Assembly: GCA_026706635.1 (NCBI GenBank)
Contig: JAPOYJ010000040.1
Coordinates: forward strand, 1 to 42,893
Direction: 5' to 3'
DNA: 42,893 nucleotides
From: Gemmatimonadota bacterium
GTDB lineage: Bacteria; Gemmatimonadota; Gemmatimonadetes; Longimicrobiales; Gaopeijiaceae
Every line of letters begins with the position of its first letter. Position 1 is the stretch's first letter. Both the position numbers and the translations under genes were made by a program. Shown here piece after piece: positions 8,007-16,325 of the stretch. The notes beneath the pieces were generated by a model, which saw only the letters and a program-made list of their open reading frames with translations, did no database searches and had not been told where the DNA came from.

Positions 8007-9818
8007 TCACCGAGGCGGAGGGACCTGCCGGGAGTAGCGCACCACACCTCCGACGACGGTGAGATCCACGCGCGCCTCGGCCAGGTCGTCGTCCGGGAGA
8101 GTCAGGATGTCGCGGTCGAGCACGACCACGTCGCCCACCTTGCCGACTTCGAGCGACCCCTTGTACTCCTCCTCGAAAGCCGCGTACGCATTGCTCAGGG
8201 TGTAGCTCCGAAGCGCCTCATCGCGTGTCATCCGCTCCTCGGGGTAGAAGACCGAGCCTGCGGCCGTCTGGCGCGTGACCGAGGCGCGGAAGCTCGCCAG
8301 CGGGTCGATGTCCTCGACCGGCGTGTCGGTGCCGTTGCCAACCACGACCCCGGCATCGAGGAGCGTCCTCCACAGGTACGTCCGCTCGGCCGCCCTCTCG
8401 TCCCCTATCCGGAGCGGCACCCAGGGCGCGTCGGAGGTGGCGTGGATGCCCTGCACCGCCGCGACGACCCCGAGCTCGGCGAAGCGCGCGATGTCGCTCG
8501 GGTGGAGATGCTGCGCATGCTCGATCCGCCAGCGGAGGCCCTTTCCGGCGCCAGCCGAGTCAAATACCGCCTCGTATATGTCGAGAACCTCGCGGTTGGC
8601 CCGGTCCCCGATCGCGTGGGTGTTGAGCTGAAAGCCGTGCCTGATCGCGAGGTGGGCCGTCGTGGAGATATCCTCGACGCTCTCGAGCACGAGACCGGTC
8701 GAGCTCGGCAGGTCGGCGTATGGCTCCAGGAGCCACGCTCCGTGCGACCCGAGTGCACCGTCGATCTGCCGCTTGATCGAGCGCACCGCCAGGTAGTCGT
8801 CCCCCTTCGACGGCATGTAGTACTCGGCGAGCCGTCGCTCCAGCTCCTCGTTGCTCTCGCCCCGCACCATCACGTAGAGGCGGATCTGCAGCGCACCCTC
8901 CTCCTCGAGCCGCCTAAGGCGGTCGATCGTGGCGAAGGACGCGCCGGCGTCGTGGAAGGATGTCACTCCCTTCGAGAGCGCCTCCTCGGTCGCGAGCGCC
9001 ACCTCCCGCCGGAAGCGCGCCTCGGTCTCCTCGGACGAAAGGTCGGCAAGCGAGCGCTCGTAGGCTGCCGCCACTGGTCGCTGCGCCGTCTCGCGGAGCA
9101 GCCCCGTCAGGTTGCCCTCGGCGTCGCGCTGGAGCTCCCCGCCGGGGGGCGGCTCCGATCCCCTTTGGTAGCCAGCGGCCTCCAGGGCGGCCGCGTTGGC
9201 GAAGGCGGCGTGCCCCGAGGCGTGGACGAGGAGGACCGGGTTCGCAGGCGAGACTGCCGATAGCGAGGCGTGGGTCGGGTAGCCCGCCACCGCCGGGTCG
9301 GGTGGCTCGTTCCACTTCTCCTGGTGCCAGCCCCGCCCGCGAATCCACTCTCCGGGATCGGCATCGGCGACGGCATCGGCGACCATGGAGACGATCCCCT
9401 CCCAGCTCGTGGCCGCGTTCAGGTCAAGTATCGTCTTGCTCGCACCCAGGCCCAGGAGGTGACCGTGCCCCTCGATGAAGCCGGGCACCGCGAGGCGCCC
9501 GTCGAGCTCGATCACCTCGGTACCCGGGCCGATGTACTGCGCGATCTCCCCGTCGTCCCCGGTGGCCACGATCCAACCGTCGGCGATCGCCAGCGCCTCG
9601 ACGAGCGTATTCGCCGAGTCGACAGTGGCGACCACGCCGCCGCGCATCACCAGGTCGGCATCGACGGACGCGTCGCCGCGGCAGCCAACCGCCGCCAGGA
9701 GCGCTATTCGCGCTGCGAAGCGCCTTGCCAGCGGGGCGCTTCGCCGGTCTCGGCGCTCGTCCGGGCCTGTCCACGGGCCGCCGGCGCAGCACCCCTCTCG
9801 GTGCTCGTGCGAGATCAT
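8007..9818 (-). CDS. Amidohydrolase (amidohydrolase-3, YtcJ/NfdA type), predicted lipoprotein
   Basis: 603 residues from ATG 9818, 21 bp after the permease stop. The enzyme body matches the metal-dependent amidohydrolase-3 family: GFIEGHGHL (HxH metal ligands), HAIGDRANRE, RIEHAQHL, a late GTDTPVEDIDPL and the closing GKVGDVVVLDRD. These enzymes hydrolyse amide-type bonds; the substrate is unknown. A possible lipobox (LLAAVGC) stands about 45 residues in. Everything before it is encoded by a CTAG palindrome copy (9700-9832), which also provides the ATG. No good ribosome site or alternative start is seen closer to the lipobox. Gene order suggests co-transcription with the ABC exporter. Confidence 0.8.
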   Translation of the reverse strand: MISHEHREGCCAGGPWTGPDERRDRRSAPLARRFAARIALLAAVGCRGDASVDADLVMRGGVVATVDSANTLVEALAIADGWIVATGDDGEIAQYIGPGTEVIELDGRLAVPGFIEGHGHLLGLGASKTILDLNAATSWEGIVSMVADAVADADPGEWIRGRGWHQEKWNEPPDPAVAGYPTHASLSAVSPANPVLLVHASGHAAFANAAALEAAGYQRGSEPPPGGELQRDAEGNLTGLLRETAQRPVAAAYERSLADLSSEETEARFRREVALATEEALSKGVTSFHDAGASFATIDRLRRLEEEGALQIRLYVMVRGESNEELERRLAEYYMPSKGDDYLAVRSIKRQIDGALGSHGAWLLEPYADLPSSTGLVLESVEDISTTAHLAIRHGFQLNTHAIGDRANREVLDIYEAVFDSAGAGKGLRWRIEHAQHLHPSDIARFAELGVVAAVQGIHATSDAPWVPLRIGDERAAERTYLWRTLLDAGVVVGNGTDTPVEDIDPLASFRASVTRQTAAGSVFYPEERMTRDEALRSYTLSNAYAAFEEEYKGSLEVGKVGDVVVLDRDILTLPDDDLAEARVDLTVVGGVVRYSRQVPPPR

Positions 9819-9832
9819 CCACGAACTGATAG
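9700..9832 (-). repeat. CTAG palindrome element, left half with a ~45-bp insertion
   Basis: Plus-strand reading gives CGCCTTGCCAGCGGGGCG, CTTCGCCGGTCTCGGCGCTC, then extra DNA containing TGTCCACGGGCCG, then CTCTCGGTGCTCGTGCGAGA, TCATCCACGAACTGATAG. This matches the reversed left half of the complete copy, with a second end-like piece inserted. It encodes the amidohydrolase N-terminus. Confidence 0.8.
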
Positions 9833-9838
9833 CGCGAA

Positions 9839-10708
9839 TCACAGGTCCCGATAGCGCATCGTCGCATAGCCCGCGGCGAAGAGCACCACCACGTAGACGT
9901 GCACCGCGATGAGGAGGCCCTTCACGGGGGCAGTGCCAGGCGGACTCATGCCGACGACCTCGGCCATCTCGAGAACCCCGGGGAGCGCCTCCGGGTAGTG
10001 GGCCATGCGATTCCCGAGCGCAGTGGCCAGCCCGGCGGGCAGGTAGCGGAGCACCACATCGAGCAGCTCGCTCCTGCCGCCGAGGATCGCGGCCGCGATC
10101 GGCTCTGCGACGACGTAGCCGATGAAGGCGACCATGGCGGGAGCGCCGGCGCGCAACGTGCACGACAGCCACAGGCCAGCCGCCCCAGCCATCAGCGAGG
10201 CCGCCGTGTAGCTGGCGAGGAACTGCACGTCGCCTGCACCAAGCCCATTCGACTCCCACTCCACGGGGCCGACGGCCGCTCCGATAAAGCCCAGCACCAG
10301 TGCCAGGATCACCGACAGCGCCGAGAGCGCCAGAACCGTAATGCACTTTGCCGCGTAGTAGCGATCCACGCCGAGCCCGTCTATCACGCTCTGGCGCGCC
10401 GTCCGCCAAGTGAACTCGGGGGCGAAGAGCGCGATCACGAGGAGGCCCACGAAGGCCGGGCCGATCGAGGCCGGGATCGCCAACGTCGCTGGCCAGGAGC
10501 CGGGGGGCACAAGCAGGAAGGCCATCTCCTCACCCACCGCAACCGAGGCAATCGCGAACTTCATCGTCGCCAGGAGCGCGAAGAGCACCACCGCAACCCA
10601 GAAGATCCGTCGCTTCAGCAACTTCAGGAGCTCGATGCGCACCAGCACGCCGACGCTGCCCGCCAGTCGGGCAGTCCGCGACCCTTGGGCCAGGGCGAAC
10701 CGGCTCAT
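9839..10708 (-). CDS. ABC-2 type permease subunit
   Basis: 289 residues from ATG 10708, which overlaps the ATPase stop (ATGA), so the two are coupled. It has about six hydrophobic segments, starting with FWVAVVLFALLATMKFAIA and ending with GLLIAVHVYVVVLFAAGYATM, and the layout of ABC-2/BcrB-like exporter membrane subunits. With the ATPase it should form an inner-membrane exporter. The substrate cannot be read from the sequence. Confidence 0.8.
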   Translation of the reverse strand: MSRFALAQGSRTARLAGSVGVLVRIELLKLLKRRIFWVAVVLFALLATMKFAIASVAVGEEMAFLLVPPGSWPATLAIPASIGPAFVGLLVIALFAPEFTWRTARQSVIDGLGVDRYYAAKCITVLALSALSVILALVLGFIGAAVGPVEWESNGLGAGDVQFLASYTAASLMAGAAGLWLSCTLRAGAPAMVAFIGYVVAEPIAAAILGGRSELLDVVLRYLPAGLATALGNRMAHYPEALPGVLEMAEVVGMSPPGTAPVKGLLIAVHVYVVVLFAAGYATMRYRDL

Positions 10709-11649
10709 GCTCCCCCCTCCGTCCGGGAACCGCCCGCCCCGGTGAGCTCCACGAAGACCTCCTCGAGGCTCTGACGGTGCCGCGCCAAGTGCGAGAGGTG
10801 GATGCCGCACCCGGCCAGATAGCGGTTGAGAGCAGCCAGGTCGTCGCTCGCCAGCGAGACGATCACGCCCTCGTGCCCGCGCCGCGCGCCTTTCCCGTCC
10901 GGGTACTCCGCGAGGGCTTCGAGGAGCGCGCTCTCGTCCCCGGCGCGCACCAGCGCCGAGATGTCGCCGCTCGCGATCTCCTCGACCGGCCCCGAAGCGA
11001 CAATCCGCCCCTTCCGCACGATGGCAACGTGCGAGCAGACGCGCTCCACCTCCCAGAGGAGGTGGCTCGAAAGGAAGATCGTCGTGCCGCGGCCGGCCAG
11101 GTCGCGTATGATGGTCCGGATCTTTCGCATCCCCTGCGGGTCCAGCCCATTGGCGGGCTCGTCCAGGACCACGAGCTCCGGATCGTTCAGCATCGTGGCG
11201 GCGAGCGAGAGCCGCTGCTTCATCCCGAGCGAGTAGGTACTGAAGCGGTGCCCGGCTCGGTCGGCGAGCCCCACGAGTTCCAGGCACTCCTCGACGCGGG
11301 CTCGGTGGGCCCCCTTGATCGCTGTCGCTATGCGCAAGTTGTCGCGGCCGCTCAGATACGGGTAGAAGTTGGGCGTCTCCAGCGTCGCGCCGACGCGGGC
11401 CCTGGCCGCCACCAGCTCCCTCGGGCCGGTTGCGCCCAGGAGGCTGAAGGAGCCCGCCGTCGGGCGCACGACCCCGGTGAGCATCCCGATCGTCGTCGTC
11501 TTGCCGCTCCCATTCGGCCCCAGGAAGCCGAAGACCTGCCCCCGCTCGACCGATAGCGTGACGCCATCCACGGCGAGCACCGACCGCGCGCCGCGCCTCC
11601 CGTAGCGCTTGGTCAGCTCGAAGGTCTCGATCACGCTATCAGATGTCAT
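10705..11649 (-). CDS. ABC transporter ATPase, BcrA-like
   Basis: 314 residues. Walker A GPNGSGKTT (44-52), signature YSLGMKQR in the BcrA style rather than LSGGQ, Walker B LVVLDEPANGLDP and switch His in LSSHLL are all intact, followed by a C-terminal domain (QSLEEVFVELTG) usual for DrrA/BcrA exporters. First gene of the operon ATPase-permease-amidohydrolase. The ATG lies inside a paired dyad (11644-11682). On the minus strand TAATCT stands four bases before the ATG, compatible with a leaderless or very short-leader transcript covered by the dyads, hence likely repressor control. Confidence 0.9.
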   Translation of the reverse strand: MTSDSVIETFELTKRYGRRGARSVLAVDGVTLSVERGQVFGFLGPNGSGKTTTIGMLTGVVRPTAGSFSLLGATGPRELVAARARVGATLETPNFYPYLSGRDNLRIATAIKGAHRARVEECLELVGLADRAGHRFSTYSLGMKQRLSLAATMLNDPELVVLDEPANGLDPQGMRKIRTIIRDLAGRGTTIFLSSHLLWEVERVCSHVAIVRKGRIVASGPVEEIASGDISALVRAGDESALLEALAEYPDGKGARRGHEGVIVSLASDDLAALNRYLAGCGIHLSHLARHRQSLEEVFVELTGAGGSRTEGGA

Positions 11650-11682
11650 CTACAGATTACACTTTGTCAACTACAGTTTACG
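11644..11682. promoter_or_regulatory. Paired dyads at the ABC operon start (site D)
   Basis: TGTCA-N8-TTACA (11644-11661) and TGTCA-N8-TTACG (11665-11682) with a 3-bp gap have the same layout as sites A, B and C, with one or two changed arms. Both cores contain CTACAG. The start codon of the ATPase (11647-11649) is inside the first dyad, so a bound protein would block transcription or translation start. Minus-strand TTGACA also lies here. Confidence 0.6.
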
Positions 11683-11996
11683 TTTTTTCCGAGCGAGCCA
11701 CCGAAGTCCTCTCGCCCACCCGGTCTACTGTACCACCCTGGTGCGCACAATACTGCATTTCACCACCAGACGGTGCAAATCCCTCCTCGATCCCGGGGCT
11801 GTTCCGGCCCTGCGGCCACCGTCCCGCCGGATTCCCGCGGAGTCCTGTGCGGGTGACGGCACAGCGGTCCGACTTCGCGCCGACGGCGTACTGCCGATGC
11901 TCCGAGCCTTGCCGGCGGAGCGCCTCGCCTCTCTCGGTGCTCGCGCGAGACTATCCGCGGACTGATAGTTCCGCCGGATCGGAATGGCCGGTGTCT
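11683..11996. other. Intergenic stretch between ABC operon start and response-regulator end
   Basis: No gene is supported. It holds a T-run beside site D, no clear hairpin terminator for the regulator, and a CTAG palindrome fragment at its right end. Small ORFs here have no ribosome site and look like chance ORFs. Confidence 0.5.
11905..11968 (-). repeat. CTAG palindrome element, left-half fragment
   Basis: GCCTTGCCGGCGGAGCGCC, CTCTCGGTGCTCGCGCGAGA and CTATCCGCGGACTGATAG match the reversed left half of the complete copy. It lies just downstream of the response-regulator stop. Confidence 0.8.
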
Positions 11997-12647
11997 TCAC
12001 CCCTCAGCACGCAGCATCCCGTTCTTCAGCGCGAAGCGCACGATGTCGCGCCGGTTGCTAAGCCCGAGCTTGGTCTTGGCCCGACCGATGTAGCCCTCGA
12101 CGGTCTTCGGACTGAGGAACATCTTCTCGGCTGCCTCGGAGGCCGAATACCCCTGCGCGTACAACTCGATCACCGTACGCTCGCGGGAGGATAGCACTTC
12201 GGGCCCTGGGTCGTGGCTCTGCGAGGCTCCTTCCCTCTTCAGGCGCGCCACCAGAGCAGCCGCGCGGCGCGGCAGATAGGAGTGGCCGCGCATGATCGCC
12301 TCGACGGCTCCCACGAGATCGGTGTCGGCCACGGACTTGTTCAGAAAGCCAGCCGCTCCTGCTTCCATTGCCGGCAACAGGAAGTCATCCTCGTCGTGGA
12401 CCGTGAGGACCAGAATCTTCGTTTCGAGACCCAGCTCGGTGATGCGCCGGGTCGCCTGGACTCCGTTCATTCCGGGCATCGCCAGGTCCATGATGACGAT
12501 GTCCGGTTCCAGCCTCCGGGCCTTGTTCACCGCCTCCTCACCCGACGATGCCTCGCCCACGACATCTACCCGACCGGTGGACTCCAGCAATGCTCTCAGA
12601 CCGGCGCGCACGACCTGGTGGTCGTCAGCGAGCAGCACCCTCACCAT
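11997..12647 (-). CDS. NarL/FixJ-type response regulator
   Basis: 216 residues. The receiver has Asp8-Asp9, the phospho-acceptor Asp54 in IVIMDLAMPG, Thr82 and Lys104, all intact. A LuxR-type helix-turn-helix follows (LSSRERTVIELYAQGYSASEAAEKMFLSPKTVEGYIGRA, residues about 150-190, quoted across the helix). It should be a DNA-binding regulator switched on by the adjacent kinase. Its ATG overlaps the kinase end by 7 bases, so kinase and regulator are co-translated. Targets are unknown. Confidence 0.92.
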   Translation of the reverse strand: MVRVLLADDHQVVRAGLRALLESTGRVDVVGEASSGEEAVNKARRLEPDIVIMDLAMPGMNGVQATRRITELGLETKILVLTVHDEDDFLLPAMEAGAAGFLNKSVADTDLVGAVEAIMRGHSYLPRRAAALVARLKREGASQSHDPGPEVLSSRERTVIELYAQGYSASEAAEKMFLSPKTVEGYIGRAKTKLGLSNRRDIVRFALKNGMLRAEG

Positions 12648-13696
12648 TGTTCGCCGTCCGGCCTCACCATCGGCACGGTGGCCTGAACCGTGGTTCCCTT
12701 GCCCGGAGAGGTGAGCACGGTGAGGCTGCCACCGACCAACTCCGCCCTCTCACGCATCGCGGTGAGGCCGATGTTGTCACCGTCGGGTGCCGCTCCAGAA
12801 TTGGCCAACTCGAACCCGCACCCCTCGTCTCGGATCTCCGCAACGATCATCCGGTCGGCCGACCTGATTGTCACGGCGGCCTCCCTCACCCCCGCGTGCG
12901 TCGCTGCGTTGGTCACGGCCTCCTGCACGATCCGGTACACGGCCAAGACGGTGACAGGATCTAGCTCGTCGGCCACCCAGTCAAGCCTGACGGTGGCGTG
13001 GATCGTGACTCCATGCACCTGCCGGGCATCACGAAACAGCGTGGCGAGGGCGGAAACAAGCCCCTGCTGGTCGAGTTTCGGAGGCCGCAGCCCCCGAATC
13101 AACCGCTTCACCCCCCGGATCGCGTCAAGGATCTGGCTGGCGATCACACCCCACGCCCGTTCTCTCTCCTCCCGGTCCATCTCGTCTACCAGGAGCTTCC
13201 CCCTGATCTTGAGCGCCACGAGGAACTGAAGAAACTCGTCGTGCAACTCGCGGGAAATGTGCTTCCGCTCATTCTCGGCAGCGATCGCCTTCATTCGGGA
13301 CAACCACTGCACGCGCTTCAACCCGGTGATGTCGCGGATCGTGCAGATCACGTGTTCCGGCCCCGATGCCAGCTTGCCGGGGCTCAGGCTGATCTCCACA
13401 GGGAAGGCTGTGCCGTCCTTGCGCAAGGCCTGCAAATCGAGTCCCCGCCCCATCGGCCGAGGGCTCGGCGCCTCGGCGTAGCGCAGACGGTGTCGCTCGT
13501 GGAGCCCACGGTTGGCGGTGGGTACGAGCATCTCCACCTGGGAGCCCTCCATCTCTTCGCGGGTCCATCCGAACATCGCAAGAGCCTGAGGGTTGAGATC
13601 CCGGATCACTCCCTCGGAGTCCACGACCAACATCGCGTCGGGCGACGCCTCGAACACGGCTCGGTAGTCCCTGTCGCAGAGCAACGGCTGCTCCAT
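12641..13696 (-). CDS. PAS-domain sensor histidine kinase (HisKA_3 type)
   Basis: 351 residues from ATG 13696, the start that best matches the paralogue at 15309-16325; ATG 13720 and a GTG further upstream are alternatives, and none has a strong ribosome site. PAS domain at about 10-125 (YRAVFEASPDAMLVVD, CTIRDITG). Phospho-acceptor His152 in SRELHDEFLQ, a HisKA_3 box. Then ATPase motifs YRIVQEAVTNAATHAG, EIRDEGCGFE and SPGKGTTVQATVP. No membrane segment, so a cytoplasmic sensor. It is the cognate partner of the overlapping NarL-type regulator. Site B lies about 260 bp upstream. Confidence 0.88.
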   Translation of the reverse strand: MEQPLLCDRDYRAVFEASPDAMLVVDSEGVIRDLNPQALAMFGWTREEMEGSQVEMLVPTANRGLHERHRLRYAEAPSPRPMGRGLDLQALRKDGTAFPVEISLSPGKLASGPEHVICTIRDITGLKRVQWLSRMKAIAAENERKHISRELHDEFLQFLVALKIRGKLLVDEMDREERERAWGVIASQILDAIRGVKRLIRGLRPPKLDQQGLVSALATLFRDARQVHGVTIHATVRLDWVADELDPVTVLAVYRIVQEAVTNAATHAGVREAAVTIRSADRMIVAEIRDEGCGFELANSGAAPDGDNIGLTAMRERAELVGGSLTVLTSPGKGTTVQATVPMVRPDGEQW

Positions 13697-13955
13697 CCCG
13701 TCGTTGGCACGAATCGACATCACGCGGTCGCCGCAGCCTTCCGGTACCGGGCGATCCTCATTCACGAGAAGCGCTCCGCCGGACGAAGTCAACGGGCATC
13801 CCATCGCTGGGACGCCCACCGGCGTCCGGAAAGGTCAGTGTTCCAGACGCTCCGCTGCGCCGCGAGCGGCCCGAGCAACAACTCTCAAGGGGATCTGGGG
13901 TAGTGTCGGTTTTTGACGGACAGGCGGTCCTTACGCCCCCCTGCGGTACGGGCAC

Positions 13956-13994
13956 TGTAAACTACAGTTTACATATTGTAAGGTATACATTACA
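13956..13994. promoter_or_regulatory. Paired TGTAA-N8-TTACA dyads (site B)
   Basis: Perfect arms at 13956-13973 (TGTAAACTACAGTTTACA) and 13977-13994, 3-bp gap, 21-bp period. It lies upstream of the first kinase gene, about 260 bp from its start, and directly abuts a CTAG palindrome fragment. Confidence 0.65.
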
Positions 13995-14562
13995 ACGCAG
14001 CGCCGCTCGAATGCCCTGGGAGCCTTGTCCACGGAGGGATCCTCTGGACGAAGGTCGGCAGCTCCATCTCGCACGGTCCGCTGGCGTTGATCGGCGACCC
14101 TCGGCTCCCGCCGAGCGATGGAGGCACTACACCCCTCCCCGACGGCCTCGACGGGCTGCTGTCCGGGGCCGAACCCGACGTCTCGGGAGCGGGGGACGCA
14201 TCCGCCCTGGGGCGGTTCCGCACGCTGAGCCTTGGCGCAGGACCATGCGTCGACGCCGGATGCGCCCCCACAACGACCGGCGAGCGCCCCCCCACCGCCT
14301 CGTGCCGCACACCAGTCGGCTTCTCCCCGTCCCCGCCAGTTCCGGGTTCGGCTCGCTCCCCGCGCCTGCGGGCAGAGAGCGCCGCGACGCGGGCGGAGAG
14401 CGACGCCTCTTTCAGGTGCGCATCCAGGAGGACACCCGGCGCGCCGTGAATCGGGATGTTGTCCAGGAGCGGCGACTGGACCGCCTCGCTGGCGGCGAAA
14501 AGGGCGCGGTCCCCGCCCCGACCGATCCCGGTGCCGAAGACCCAGGTGCGCTTGTTCCTCAT
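13990..14562 (-). pseudogene. ORF starting with an FtsZ-like fragment
   Basis: The ORF opens at ATG 14562 behind a strong ribosome site (AAGGAGGA). Residues about 8-46 match the core just after the FtsZ T7 region: FGTGIGRGGDRALFAA, SEAVQSPLLDN and HGAPGVLL, compared with the family pattern GxGxxxGExRAxxAA..SPLL..GAxGVL. After residue 46 (14425) the similarity stops and the ORF runs on as low-complexity Pro/Ser/Arg sequence, ending in a CTAG palindrome. The FtsZ GTP-binding domain and T7 loop are absent, so it cannot be a working FtsZ. It is either a captured gene fragment or a decayed gene; the intact 5' signals come from a repeated module. Confidence 0.6.
13994..14035 (+). repeat. CTAG palindrome element, right-half fragment
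   Basis: CGCAGCGCCGCTCGAATGCC then CTGGGAG and TTGTCCACGGAG match the right half of the complete copy. It forms the end of the FtsZ-like ORF on the other strand. Confidence 0.75.
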
Positions 14563-15125
14563 TTTCGACTTCCTCCTTGAGAATGGGTTGGACCTTGCCG
14601 TGTATCTCAATACTGGCACCGCTTTCCGGCGCTCCTAGCGGGAAAACCCGGTGGTCTTGACGGGGAACCCCTTGCTTCGTCGCGACGGGAGATTCCTGTC
14701 ACCGAGTGCTGGCGGCGGCGTCCAGACATGCCCAAAGGGGGCAATCATCGATCGTTGACACTCGAGACGCGGGGGTTTGCCCGCCATCCGCAGACATGGA
14801 TTTCCCCTACAAATTGCCGGGTTTTCCCTCGCCGACACGCTCACACGCCTTGTCGATATTGGAGTCAGGCTGGGACACTCGGCTCCGGCTGCGGGACCAT
14901 TCGAAACTACGGAGGAGAGTCATGAAACGATGGACTCACCTGCTTTCCAGTATGGCCATCGCGGCCGCGGTGGCCCACTACGGGATTGCCGTGGCCGTCC
15001 GTCGCGACCAACGAACCGCGCCCGACGGATGGAAGCCACACGACGGCCCGAGAAGCGCTGGTCCACGGTTGCCACACCGGGCCGGACGATCAACTGAGCG
15101 CACGAATGTCAGTGTGGCTCCACAC
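14546..15125. repeat. ~560-bp repeated module, copy 1 (contiguous)
   Basis: By eye this matches 23605-23780 plus 24376-24750. Shared parts, left to right: start codon and ribosome site of a leftward ORF (cctcat... ctccttgagaatggg), a hairpin-rich stretch with GGGAAAACC and TTGACGGGGAA, GGCGGCGGCGTCC, then GGGGGTTTGCCCGCCATCC, GATTTCCCCTACAAATTGCC, and a rightward small ORF. Several short hairpins of the type GGG-AAAA-CCC and GCGGG-CAAAC-CCCGC are kept. The part of the module before 14562 reads as a 5' leader for leftward genes. Confidence 0.8.
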
Positions 15126-15206
15126 CGCGACGTACCGCTGGACTCAGGCGCAGTAGGGGCGAAGGAAAAGACGCTCGATCGACTCCGGCGGAGTGGCGCG
15201 ATCTGA
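14922..15206 (+). CDS. Small secreted-type ORF of repeated module, copy 1
   Basis: 94 residues from ATG 14922, with GGAGGAGAG seven bases upstream. The N-terminus looks like a signal peptide (MKRWTHLLSSMAIAAAVAH). Its first ~65 residues align with the ORF at 24553-24756, but many changes alter amino acids, so protein-level selection is not evident. Function unknown; it may be a chance ORF in a mobile or duplicated module. Confidence 0.35.
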   Translation: MKRWTHLLSSMAIAAAVAHYGIAVAVRRDQRTAPDGWKPHDGPRSAGPRLPHRAGRSTERTNVSVAPHRDVPLDSGAVGAKEKTLDRLRRSGAI

Positions 15207-15272
15207 GGCACGGTAGCTCCCTCCGGTCCGTCGACGCCCATGCTCCCGCTGGTTTCAACTGCCGGGGATGGG

Positions 15273-15323
15273 CGTAGGAGGATAGCACTCGGGGCCCTGG
15301 ATCGTGGATCAGCGAGGCTCCTT
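15273..15323 (-). pseudogene. Remnant of a NarL-type response-regulator gene
   Basis: About 43 of 49 positions match 12183-12233, the linker region of the intact regulator (GASQSHDPGPEVLSS). It lies exactly where the regulator partner of the second kinase should be, on the same strand. The last codons of that kinase (KEPR-stop) are read from this remnant. A deletion that removed the receiver domain and most of the output domain explains this. Confidence 0.7.
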
Positions 15324-16325
15324 CGATTCCGCACCCGCTACGGGCACGGTGGCTCGAATCGTGGTGCCCTTCCCCGGTGCCGTAGCGATAGCGATGCGGC
15401 CTCCGATCATAGCCGCCCGTTCGCGCATGCTGTTCAGGCCGAAGTGCCTGTCAAACACGAAACCGCAGCCTTCGTCGCGGATCTCGGCAACGACGACCCC
15501 GCCTTCCGACCTGGCCGTCACGGTGGCGTCGCTGACCCCGGCGTGCCTGGCGGCGTTGTTCACGGCCTCCTGGATGATCCTGTACAGCGCCAAGGTGGCG
15601 ACCGAATCCAAGTGGTCGTCGACCTGGTCGAGTTTCGCGTGGATCTTGAAGCCGTACACCTCCCGCAAATCGCGAAACTGGGAGGCGAGCGCGAAAGCCA
15701 GACCGTGCTGTTCGAGCTCAGAGGGGTGCAGTCCCCTTATCATCCGCTTCACCCCCTGGATCGCCGCGTGGATCTCCCTGGCGATATGTACCCGCGCACG
15801 CCCTCTCTCCTCCTCGTCGGGCTCCTCCGCGAGGAGCTTCACCCGGATCTTCAGCGCCACCAGTGACTGGAGGTACTCGTCGTGCAGCTCGCGGGACAGG
15901 CTCTTCCGTTCGTTCTCGGCCGCCGCCACCATGGTCCTGGACACCTGCCGCATCTGCTTCCACCCTGTAATGTCGCGAACCGCGCAAATGACATGTCCCG
16001 GTCCCGATCCCAGTGTCGCGCGACTGAGACTTACCTCGACCGGCAGGCTAGTGCCGTCCTTGCACAGAGCCAACAGCTCCAGTGCCTGTCCCATTGGCGA
16101 TGGAGGCGGCGAGTTGACGTAGTCTTCTCGGTACTTCCGGTGACGGTTCCGGCTGGCCATGGGCACTAGGCGTTCCACCGAGGAGCCCTCCAGCTCTTCA
16201 CGGCTCCATCCGAACATCGCGACGGCCCGCGGGTTCAGGTCCCGGATCACTCCTTCCCAATCCACGACGAGCATCGCCTCGGGTGATGCCTCGAAGACGG
16301 CTCTGTAGTCCCTGTCGGTGAGCAC
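15309..16325 (-). CDS. PAS-domain sensor histidine kinase, orphan paralogue
   Basis: 338 residues from GTG 16325, chosen because AAAGGAG stands five bases before it. Same architecture as the kinase at 12641-13696: PAS (YRAVFEASPEAMLVVD), phospho-acceptor His148 in SRELHDEYLQ, ATPase motifs YRIIQEAVNNAARHAG, EIRDEGCGFV and APGKGTTIRATVP. All catalytic motifs are intact. No complete response regulator follows; only a ~50-bp remnant of one is present. It may act on the neighbouring NarL regulator or be losing function. No membrane segments, so cytoplasmic. Confidence 0.88.
   Translation of the reverse strand: MLTDRDYRAVFEASPEAMLVVDWEGVIRDLNPRAVAMFGWSREELEGSSVERLVPMASRNRHRKYREDYVNSPPPSPMGQALELLALCKDGTSLPVEVSLSRATLGSGPGHVICAVRDITGWKQMRQVSRTMVAAAENERKSLSRELHDEYLQSLVALKIRVKLLAEEPDEEERGRARVHIAREIHAAIQGVKRMIRGLHPSELEQHGLAFALASQFRDLREVYGFKIHAKLDQVDDHLDSVATLALYRIIQEAVNNAARHAGVSDATVTARSEGGVVVAEIRDEGCGFVFDRHFGLNSMRERAAMIGGRIAIATAPGKGTTIRATVPVAGAESKEPR

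Noticed and set aside
10709-11287. Long N-terminal extension of the ABC permease
   Set aside because: It lies antisense-free but in the wrong frame over the ATPase gene; the ATGA junction at 10708 gives the natural start.
13956-13994. Fur box or BirA operator for the TGTAA dyads
   Set aside because: The spacing and sequence do not fit the Fur 19-mer, and BirA arms (TTGTAAACC with ~15-bp spacing) differ from an 8-bp spacer.
14546-14880. Cyclic-di-GMP riboswitch in the repeated module
   Set aside because: GGGCAAACC occurs once, but the second conserved strand and tetraloop receptor are missing; it is better described as an unknown hairpin-rich leader.
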